Source of the DNA: Blautia luti
GTDB taxonomy: Bacteria > Bacillota > Clostridia > Lachnospirales > Lachnospiraceae
Assembly: GCF_013304735.1 (NCBI RefSeq)
Contig: NZ_JAAITI010000005.1
Location: 1-64,000, forward strand
Reading direction: 5' to 3'
Length of the DNA stretch: 64,000 nucleotides
Shown in pieces: positions 47,414-53,621 of this stretch. The notes under the pieces were generated by a model. It was not told where the DNA came from. It saw only the letters and a program-made list of their open reading frames with translations, and ran no database searches. The translations under genes were made by a program, and so were the position numbers. Position 1 is the stretch's first letter, and each line of letters opens with the position of its first letter.

Positions 47414-49411
47414 TTAAAGGTATCCCTTCTGCTCAAGAATGGTAAGGATATTGCGTCCTTCCTGGGTACCGTCAATGATTCGTCTTGCTCTCTGGCTGTC
47501 GCCGATGTTCATGATCTCAACATCCTCAGAAGAAAATTCCTCTGTGAGGCTCTGGTAAAGCTGTCCCTGAGCTCTCATTCCAAGACATACGAAACCGTAC
47601 TCAAATGGAAGCTCATAAGGCTCGCCGTCACCCTTGACAAGGAAGGAAGAATCCTTAACCTCAAGGAGAGCAGTTTTTGTAAGCTGATGTACATTATGTT
47701 TTTTCATCATGGTCTTTGTGTCGTTTTTGCTTACAGGGTCAAGATCACGTCCGATCTGATCCATCATCTCAACAATAGAGATATCTGCGTTTCTGTCTGC
47801 GAAGAATTCCACAACATCAAGACCTACAGCACCGCCGCCTACCACAACGACTTTTTTGCCTTCCAGATCCTTCGGAAAATCATTAATGTGGCTGATCATA
47901 CCAAGAATAGAATAAATATTATAGTTCTCGTTGTCAATACGATCCTTCAGTCCTGTGATCGGAGGAAGGAGCGGAGCGGAACCGGTGGAGCTTACGATGA
48001 TATTCGGATGGAATTTGCGGATGTTCTCCGGTGTTCCTTCTGTGTTTTTGAAGATGTAAAGGTTCTCAAGCTGTTCTGCGCGATGCATGAGATAATGCGG
48101 GAAATCAGCCAGACGGTTCTTAGCTGGGATTCTGGAGATCAGAGATGCAAGTCCCCCAAGTTCATTGCCTTTTTCCAGAAGGAAGGTGTTGCAGCCAACC
48201 TCTGCGGCTGTACAGGCAGCTTCCAGTCCGGCAGTGCCTCCGCCGATAACAACTACGTTGCAGTTTTTATTTACATGTTTTTTCTTATATACATCGCCCT
48301 CAAGAACAGATGGGTTTACAGTACAGCGGATCGGACGGTTTACACCGATACGGTTTCCGGCACAGCCAACGTTACAGGAGATACATTTGCGGAGGTCACA
48401 CTCATGACCTGTGGCAACCTTGTTTACCCATGCAGGGTCTGCAATCAGACCACGGCCCATACCGATCAGGTCTGCGTCACCGTCAGCCAGGATACGCTCA
48501 GCAACCTTCGGGTCACGGACATTACCCATGGAGATACATGGCTTGTTGAATTTTTCTCTTACGGCCTTTGCCATGTAGGAACGCCATCCGTCCGGGAGAT
48601 AATTTGCATCGATCTGGTACTGGATGGAACCGTTAAGTCCGCAGGAAACATCGAAGATATCAACCTCTTCCTGAAGATAATCCAGGTATTCCAGGGTATC
48701 CTCCAGTGTATTTCCACCCTCCATCAGCTCATCCGCACTGAGACGGAGCATGATCGGGAAGAAAGGTCCTACCTGTTTTCTTACTTCATCGATGACCATA
48801 CGGCAGAAACGGGTACGGTTCTCAACAGATCCGCCGAACTCATCGGTACGCTTGTTTGTGATCGGGGAGAGGAACTGACTGATCAGATAGGAGTGGCCTG
48901 CATGGATCTCTACCGCGTCAAAGCCAGCTGTCTGTGCACGTTTTGCAGCCTCACCATATTTTTTTACGATGTGAAGGATCTCATCTTTGGAAAGAGGACG
49001 CGGGATCTCACCGCCTTCTTTGGATGGAATGTCAGATGCGGAAACCGGCTGCATGTTGATCCTGGAAGAAACAGCGGAAGCTCCGGCATGGTTGATCTGA
49101 ATCGCGATCTTTGTTCCATATCTGTGGATATTCTCACAGAATTTGAAAAGACGTGGCAGATAGTTGTCATGATCGATGCGCAGCTGTGTGGTTCCGTTGG
49201 AGCCCTGCGGGGAATCGATGCTTGCGTTCTCTACGATGATGAGGCCTGTGCCACCCTTTGCACGCTGCTCATAATAATTGATATGAAGAAAACTCATTTC
49301 GCCGTTCTGTTCACCGTAGTTGGTGCCCATCGGCATCATAACAATACGGTTCTTGATAGTCATATTTTTAACGGTTAATGGGGAAAAAATATGCGGATAA
49401 TCATTCTTCAT
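47414..49411 (-). CDS. NADH:flavin oxidoreductase / 2-enoate reductase-like enzyme (second copy)
   Basis: A 665-residue enzyme with the same plan as the 39568 gene: FMN barrel (VMMPMGTNYG, IQINHAGAS with H108 intact, EIHAGHSYLISQFLSP), a [4Fe-4S] site (CISCNVGC...C), then FAD (VIGGGTAGLEAA) and NADH (VVGGGAVGLDVV) domains. It differs from the first copy in keeping the HAG histidine, so the two probably have different substrates. It leads the minus-strand operon ending with aroD and has its own promoter with LysR- and Rex-like sites. It may reduce an unsaturated shikimate-type ring. GGGAGG precedes the ATG. Confidence 0.9.
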   Translation of the reverse strand: MKNDYPHIFSPLTVKNMTIKNRIVMMPMGTNYGEQNGEMSFLHINYYEQRAKGGTGLIIVENASIDSPQGSNGTTQLRIDHDNYLPRLFKFCENIHRYGTKIAIQINHAGASAVSSRINMQPVSASDIPSKEGGEIPRPLSKDEILHIVKKYGEAAKRAQTAGFDAVEIHAGHSYLISQFLSPITNKRTDEFGGSVENRTRFCRMVIDEVRKQVGPFFPIMLRLSADELMEGGNTLEDTLEYLDYLQEEVDIFDVSCGLNGSIQYQIDANYLPDGWRSYMAKAVREKFNKPCISMGNVRDPKVAERILADGDADLIGMGRGLIADPAWVNKVATGHECDLRKCISCNVGCAGNRIGVNRPIRCTVNPSVLEGDVYKKKHVNKNCNVVVIGGGTAGLEAACTAAEVGCNTFLLEKGNELGGLASLISRIPAKNRLADFPHYLMHRAEQLENLYIFKNTEGTPENIRKFHPNIIVSSTGSAPLLPPITGLKDRIDNENYNIYSILGMISHINDFPKDLEGKKVVVVGGGAVGLDVVEFFADRNADISIVEMMDQIGRDLDPVSKNDTKTMMKKHNVHQLTKTALLEVKDSSFLVKGDGEPYELPFEYGFVCLGMRAQGQLYQSLTEEFSSEDVEIMNIGDSQRARRIIDGTQEGRNILTILEQKGYL

Positions 49412-49455
49412 CTGAAAAAAACCTCCCTGGTTATTTTAAATAGAATCGTTTGTTT

Positions 49456-49473
49456 GTGTTAATTATATAACAA
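49456..49473 (-). promoter_or_regulatory. Rex-like site over the -10 of the enoate reductase-aroE-aroD operon
   Basis: Read on the minus strand, TTGTTATATAATTAACAC matches TTGTTAAnnnnTTAACAA at 12 of 14 fixed positions. It encloses the TATAAT hexamer, a good place for a repressor. Confidence 0.5.
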
Positions 49474-49490
49474 AAATATCTATAAAACTA
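49462..49490 (-). promoter_or_regulatory. Promoter of the enoate reductase-aroE-aroD operon
   Basis: On the minus strand TATAAT (49467-49462) is preceded at 17 bp by a poor -35, TAGTTT (49490-49485). A weak -35 fits a promoter that needs an activator. The predicted start is near 49455. Confidence 0.55.
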
Positions 49491-49520
49491 ATTCATAATA
49501 CAAGTGATATAATAAAAATA

Positions 49521-49530
49521 ATCTATAGAT
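49521..49530. promoter_or_regulatory. ATCTATAGAT palindrome (candidate LysR recognition site)
   Basis: A perfect palindrome within AATCTATAGATT, centred about 70 bp upstream of the predicted start for the minus-strand operon. A half-match ATCTATAA at 49478-49485 lies near -27, which fits a LysR activation site. The remaining 200 bp up to the NUDIX gene hold no gene or clear signal. Confidence 0.6.
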
Positions 49531-49726
49531 TTTCTTATGAGATAAAAGGAGCAGAATGTGCAGATAGCAGCTGAAAAAAAATAACTGGAAAAGGGTAGCA
49601 GATTCCAGGGTTTACATACAGGACTTTAGCGTGGTATCATAACAAATAAAAAAGATACAGAACACGGGGAGACGGAAATGTAAGACCATATTACCGTGAA
49701 ATGTAAAAAAGACAGGAGATAGAAAA

Positions 49727-50230
49727 ATGGAATTCTGGGATATTTACGATGCAGATAAGAAACCGACAGGACGTACCATGAAGCGCAACGACTGGTGCCT
49801 GAAAGATGGAGAATATCATCTGACAGTCTTAGGTGTGGTGGCAAGACCGGACAAAACTTTTCTCATTACCAAACGCGTGATGACAAAAGCCTGGGCTCCA
49901 GGCTGGTGGGAAGTTTCCGGCGGCGCTGCCCAGGCAGGTGAAGAATCCAGGGATGCGGTACTCCGTGAAGTAAAAGAGGAGACAGGACTGGATGCTAGCC
50001 AGGCAGAAGGCGGATATCTTTTTACCTATAAAAGAGAGAACCCTGGGGAAGGAGATAATTACTTTGTAGATGTGTACCGGTTTGTCATGGATGTGGAAGA
50101 CAAGGATCTGAAACTTCAGACAGAAGAGACAGACGGATATATGTTTGCAACGCTGGATCAGATCAAAGCGTTTGCAGCTGAGGGAAAATTCCTGCATTAT
50201 GACAGCATTAAGAAGGCGTTTGAGTTCTAA
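49727..50230 (+). CDS. NUDIX hydrolase
   Basis: A 167-residue NUDIX protein. The signature G-x5-E-x7-REUxEExGU is complete in GGAAQAGEESRDAVLREVKEETGLD (residues about 65-88), with metal-binding glutamates in REVKEE. The N-terminal EFWDIYDADKKPTGRTMKR resembles the IDI/YfcD-like group, which starts with a WD-type isopentenyl-diphosphate isomerase-like segment. The substrate is likely a nucleoside or isoprenoid diphosphate. It is a single gene preceded by about 200 bp without recognisable promoter hexamers, with AGGAG at the ATG. Confidence 0.9.
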   Translation: MEFWDIYDADKKPTGRTMKRNDWCLKDGEYHLTVLGVVARPDKTFLITKRVMTKAWAPGWWEVSGGAAQAGEESRDAVLREVKEETGLDASQAEGGYLFTYKRENPGEGDNYFVDVYRFVMDVEDKDLKLQTEETDGYMFATLDQIKAFAAEGKFLHYDSIKKAFEF

Positions 50231-50335
50231 GCAGATTTTGACTGGTTTTCCGGACTGATGTGAAAATGAGTGTTGTTTTCTGTGGATTTTTATTTTTGAA
50301 AACGTTGTTTTTTGCCTTGTTTTCGAAGAATTGTA

Positions 50336-50364
50336 TTGACATTAAGAGGTACAGATAGTAAAAT
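50336..50364 (+). promoter_or_regulatory. Promoter of the eutS-eutS-eutP operon
   Basis: TTGACA (50336-50341), 17 bp, TAAAAT (50359-50364), among the best promoters in the window. Predicted start is near 50371, giving a leader of about 120 nt. Confidence 0.72.
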
Positions 50365-50381
50365 TTAACGTAGGGAAATTG

Positions 50382-50459
50382 TAAGCCGGATGAACAAAAT
50401 CCGGCTTATCGAATATTAGATCGATCGAGAAATCGATAGCATGGATCTTGACAATGCTA
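50382..50459 (+). promoter_or_regulatory. Structured 5' leader with three hairpins before eutS
   Basis: Three consecutive hairpins: TAAGCCGGAT/ATCCGGCTTA (50382-50408, 10-bp stem, 7-nt loop), ATCGAT/ATCGAT with loop CGAGAA (50420-50437) and TAGCAT/ATGCTA (50437-50459). There is no T-tract, so this is not an intrinsic terminator. eut operons in other Firmicutes are controlled by ANTAR proteins binding paired hairpins, but the loops here lack the canonical A1/G4 pattern. It may be a processing or protein-binding leader. Confidence 0.5.
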
Positions 50460-50492
50460 TGTTACAAAATTTTTGAAAGCGAGGAATCATCA

Positions 50493-50858
50493 ATGGCAGA
50501 TGAACATAAAGACCAGATCAGAATCGTACAGGAGACCGTAGCCGGTAAGGAGATCACATTTGCCCATATCATGGGTGGTCCGGCACCGATCATATATCAG
50601 AAGCTTGGACTGAATCCACAGGTGGACTATGGCTCATCTGCGATCGGAATCATGAATATGACCCCTTCCGAATCCGCTGTGATCGCATCTGATATCGCAG
50701 TGAAGAGCGGCAATGTATATCTTGGTTTTGCAGACCGTTTTACAGGAACACTGATCATAACAGGAGAGATTTCCGATGTGCAGACAGCAATGGAAGAGAT
50801 CGTGGACTATTTCCGCGATACTCTTGGATATGTAGTCTGCAAGATCACCAAGAGATAA
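50493..50858 (+). CDS. eutS: EutS-type bacterial microcompartment shell protein
   Basis: A 121-residue circularly permuted single-BMC-domain protein. The order RIVQETVAGKEITFAHIMGG, AIGIMNMTPSESAVIASD, YLGFADRFTGTLIITG and GYVVCKITKR matches EutS/PduU along its full length. EutS hexamers form part of microcompartment shells, notably in ethanolamine utilisation. Here no EutL/M/N, no ammonia lyase and no aldehyde dehydrogenase genes are near. The ATG at 50493 is chosen because family similarity starts there. It is the first gene of a three-gene operon. Confidence 0.92.
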   Translation: MADEHKDQIRIVQETVAGKEITFAHIMGGPAPIIYQKLGLNPQVDYGSSAIGIMNMTPSESAVIASDIAVKSGNVYLGFADRFTGTLIITGEISDVQTAMEEIVDYFRDTLGYVVCKITKR

Positions 50859-50869
50859 GGAAGTGCACC

Positions 50870-51301
50870 ATGGAAGAACGGATAACGAAGGAAGAACTGC
50901 TGGAGCGGCTGTTCCATGATGATTATGAGAACCTTAAGGGAAAAAGGCTGCGACTGACCCGGGTGAGAGTACCTGGAAAAGAGCTTTCTTTTGCACATGT
51001 TTTTACACCAAGTGACAAGTCGGTATATGAGAATCTTGCGTTACATATCGGAGTTCACGAAGGAGAGGACCATACGGGAGATGCCATCGGTATGGTCAGG
51101 GTTACACCCTGGGAGGCTATTGTAGTGGCTGCAGATGTTGCAGTGAAGGCTGCTCATGTGGAAGTGGGATTTATGGATCGTTTCTGTGGGACACTGATCC
51201 TGACAGGCGGTTTTACGGAAGTGATGACAGCTGTGGAGGAAGTGGTGCGGTTTTTCCATGAGACATTGAAATTCGATGTCTGTAAGATCCACAGAAGCTA
51301 G
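50870..51301 (+). CDS. eutS: Second EutS/PduU-like shell protein with N-terminal extension
   Basis: A 143-residue circularly permuted BMC protein, a diverged paralogue of the gene 11 bp upstream: VRVPGKELSFAHVFTP, AIGMVRVTPWEAIVVAAD, EVGFMDRFCGTLILTGG and FDVCKIHRS align with it. About 25 extra charged residues precede the domain (MEERITKEELLERLFHDD), forming a predicted amphipathic helix. In other systems such short helices can target proteins to shells or cap a pore. That role here is a guess. Two EutS-like genes in tandem are unusual. Confidence 0.88.
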   Translation: MEERITKEELLERLFHDDYENLKGKRLRLTRVRVPGKELSFAHVFTPSDKSVYENLALHIGVHEGEDHTGDAIGMVRVTPWEAIVVAADVAVKAAHVEVGFMDRFCGTLILTGGFTEVMTAVEEVVRFFHETLKFDVCKIHRS

Positions 51302-51319
51302 AGCAGGACGGGATAAAAA

Positions 51320-51850
51320 ATGAAAAAAATTTTTCTGATGGGTCGAAGTGAAGCCGGCAAAACATCCCTGACACAGGCGTTGAAAGGGGAGGAGCTTCAT
51401 TATCATAAAACCCAGTATACCAATACAAATGAAGATACCATTGATTCACCGGGAGAATATGCAGAGTCCAAGCATTTCAGCGTGGGACTTGCCTGTTTCT
51501 CTTTTGAGGCGGATGTGATTGCCATTGTACAGGCGGGCAACGAGCCATTTAATCTGTTCAGTGATGGCAGCAGGAATTTTCTCCTCCGCCCGCTGATTGG
51601 GATCATTACCAAGGTGGATTCCCCCCATGCCAATATCCCCATGGTCAGACAGTGGATGGAGAACATGGGCTGTGAGCGCATTTTTATGGTAAATAATAAA
51701 ACCAGGGAAGGCATCGGCGAGCTGATGGATTATCTGAAAGATGATCTCCCGAAGCTCACTCTGGAACAGGCGAAGTTTAAACAGAGCCTTGGACTCAATG
51801 AGTGGGACCCCATGCCGGAAGGTGTGGAGTATCCGGAGTCGATCCGGTAG
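51320..51850 (+). CDS. eutP: EutP/PduV-family GTPase
   Basis: A 176-residue P-loop protein. Walker A is GRSEAGKTSL, TIDSPGEY is the G3 region of the EutP/PduV family, and the G4 motif is ITKVDSP. PduV is reported to associate with the outside of microcompartments, and EutP-type proteins have also been described as acetate kinase-like or GTP-binding. The C-terminal 25 residues (LNEWDPMPEGVEYPESIR) extend past the minimal domain. It lies 18 bp after the second eutS gene and ends the operon. Confidence 0.9.
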   Translation: MKKIFLMGRSEAGKTSLTQALKGEELHYHKTQYTNTNEDTIDSPGEYAESKHFSVGLACFSFEADVIAIVQAGNEPFNLFSDGSRNFLLRPLIGIITKVDSPHANIPMVRQWMENMGCERIFMVNNKTREGIGELMDYLKDDLPKLTLEQAKFKQSLGLNEWDPMPEGVEYPESIR

Positions 51851-51937
51851 GAAAAAAGGTATCTTTAATTAATGAATAAATTAGTGAATAAAAATGCATA
51901 TTTTCCTGCGGAATAAGTAGAAATAATTCAGAAATTA

Positions 51938-51946
51938 TGTTATACT
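51938..51946 (+). promoter_or_regulatory. Extended -10 promoter upstream of the symporter leader
   Basis: TGTTATACT (51938-51946) is an extended -10, and TAGAAA 17 bp upstream is a weak -35. The predicted start is near 51953. Confidence 0.5.
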
Positions 51947-51952
51947 ACAACA

Positions 51953-52096
51953 GTTTGGAAGATTTAGTGGACTGAATATAAGATCCCCAGGGCATGAAGG
52001 ATAAAGATGATAAAAACGGGGCTCGAAGATATACGGCAAACGGCTGTATGTCGAGAACACCGATGACCCATCACTTCATGTTCCGGGGATTTTTTA
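51953..52096 (+). ncRNA. Structured leader or small RNA ending in an intrinsic terminator
   Basis: About 143 nt from a predicted promoter to a T-run. A long outer stem pairs ATCCCC and GGGCATGAAG (51983-51999) with CTTCATGTTCC and GGGGAT (52074-52090), followed by TTTTTT. Inside, CTCGA pairs with TCGAG (52022-52026, 52051-52055), and ATACGGC pairs with GCTGTAT (52031-52037, 52043-52049) with one wobble. Lying directly before a sodium:amino-acid symporter, this could be an attenuator or riboswitch, or an independent small RNA. I checked it by eye against glycine, lysine, T-box, purine and c-di-GMP patterns without a match. Only about 70 bp separate it from the symporter start. Confidence 0.5.
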
Positions 52097-52166
52097 TGCG
52101 TTAAACACGGATTTTCTGAATGGGGTTGCAAAAACAAAAGAATACAAAGAACAGGAGAGGAAAAAG

Positions 52167-53618
52167 ATGTTTGCGTTATTTGAAAATCTGACTAACTGGC
52201 TCTGGGGACTGCCGTTGCTGATTACGATCCTCGCTACAGGCGTATATCTGACAGTACGTTCCGGTTTCTTCCAGTTTCGCCATTTTGGTTACATTGTGAA
52301 AAACATGTTCAGTAAAGAACGTCGCCAGGAAGGCGGAGATGACGGAAAGAGCCTGACACCGTTCCAGGCTATTTCCATTGCGATCGGAGGTACTGTTGGT
52401 GTATCCAATATGTCCGGTGTTGCAACGGCCATTGCAACAGGAGGACCTGGGGCATTATTCTGGCTCTGGATCGCGGCGCTTCTTGCCATGGTCATCAAGA
52501 TGGCAGAGGTAACACTTGCTGTATACTACAGAGAGAAACAGCCAAACGGTGAGTACCAGGGAGGCCCGACCTACTACATGCAGAAGGGTCTTGGCGGAGA
52601 GAAAAAGCTTCCCTTCTGGAAACTTTTTGCAGTACTGTTCGGCGGCTGTATTTTCATGACATGGTTCATTACTTTGCAGAATTATACAGTATCAGAGGCT
52701 GTCGGAAGTACCTTCCACCTGCCGTACATCGTACCGTCACTTTTGTATGTGGCAGCGATTTATCTGATCATCATCGGCGGTGTAAAGAAAGTCGGCGTGA
52801 TCTCTTCCTATATGACACCGATCATGTGCATGCTTTACATTGTAGGCTCTCTCGCAATACTGGTAGTGAATTTTGACAAACTGCCGGAAACCTTTGGAAT
52901 GATCTTCAAGGGCGCATTTACAACACAGGCGGCAGTCGGCGGATTTATGGGAGCCGGTGTTGCAACAGCAATGCGTCTTGGATTTGCCCGTTCCGTATAC
53001 AGCAACGAGGCAGGCTGGGGAACCTCTCCTATGATTCATGCTTCCGCAAAGACAGATCATCCTGTAAAACAGGGACTGATGGGAGCATTTGAGGTATTTG
53101 CAGATACTATCGTAGTGTGCTCCATGACAGGTCTTGTTGTTATTACCACTGGCTACTGGAATTCAGGACTTCAGGGATCAGAGCTGACACTGACAGCATT
53201 TGAGTCCGGAATGGGCTCTGTTGCGAGAGCACTGATCGCGATCAGTATCTTCCTTTTCGGACTGACAACATCAACCGGATGGTTCACCTACTACAGCGTG
53301 ATCCTGAAGCACTGGCTGAAAAATAATCAGAAGGTTCTGAAGATTGCAGAGAAGGTTTTTATCCTTGGAACACCATTATGGGGTCTTCTGGTCACAGTGC
53401 TTACTCTTTACGGAAACGGAACACCGGCGCAGCTGTGGGTAATTGCAGACTTTACAACCGTATTCCCTACATTTGTAAATGTTGCCACATTATTTATCTT
53501 AAGTGGTACTTTCTTTAAACTGCTGAAGGATTACAAGGCGCGTTACATGGGAATCGGAAAGGTAGACAAGGATATGGCACTTTTCTACGAGGATAAAAAA
53601 GAAAAAGAGGAAAAATAA
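52167..53618 (+). CDS. AGCS-family sodium:alanine/glycine-type symporter
   Basis: A 483-residue sodium-dependent amino-acid carrier with about eleven helices. Recognisable blocks are TGVYLTVRSGFFQFRHF, the signature GGTVGVSNMSGVATAIATGGPGALFWLW region, GPTYYMQKGLG and the conserved GFARSVYSNEAGWGTSPMIHA. Family members import alanine, glycine or glutamine with sodium. It is preceded by a structured leader with a terminator, suggesting attenuation control. It lies only 3 bp before the amidohydrolase gene, so they form an operon, perhaps for uptake and hydrolysis of an amidated or acylated amino acid. Confidence 0.92.
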   Translation: MFALFENLTNWLWGLPLLITILATGVYLTVRSGFFQFRHFGYIVKNMFSKERRQEGGDDGKSLTPFQAISIAIGGTVGVSNMSGVATAIATGGPGALFWLWIAALLAMVIKMAEVTLAVYYREKQPNGEYQGGPTYYMQKGLGGEKKLPFWKLFAVLFGGCIFMTWFITLQNYTVSEAVGSTFHLPYIVPSLLYVAAIYLIIIGGVKKVGVISSYMTPIMCMLYIVGSLAILVVNFDKLPETFGMIFKGAFTTQAAVGGFMGAGVATAMRLGFARSVYSNEAGWGTSPMIHASAKTDHPVKQGLMGAFEVFADTIVVCSMTGLVVITTGYWNSGLQGSELTLTAFESGMGSVARALIAISIFLFGLTTSTGWFTYYSVILKHWLKNNQKVLKIAEKVFILGTPLWGLLVTVLTLYGNGTPAQLWVIADFTTVFPTFVNVATLFILSGTFFKLLKDYKARYMGIGKVDKDMALFYEDKKEKEEK

Positions 53619-53621
53619 ACA

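Noticed and set aside
47687-49378. 563-codon open frame on the plus strand opposite the second enoate reductase gene
   Set aside because: It lies entirely inside a well-supported gene with FMN, Fe-S, FAD and NADH motifs. The antisense product has no motif and no start signals.
50382-50459. Leader hairpins considered as an EutV/ANTAR antiterminator
   Set aside because: The loops (GAACAAA, CGAGAA) lack the A1/G4 pattern and no terminator overlaps them. I keep it only as an unassigned structured leader.
51953-52096. Leader of the AGCS symporter considered as a glycine riboswitch
   Set aside because: Such symporters often follow glycine riboswitches, but the conserved glycine-aptamer core is not visible here.
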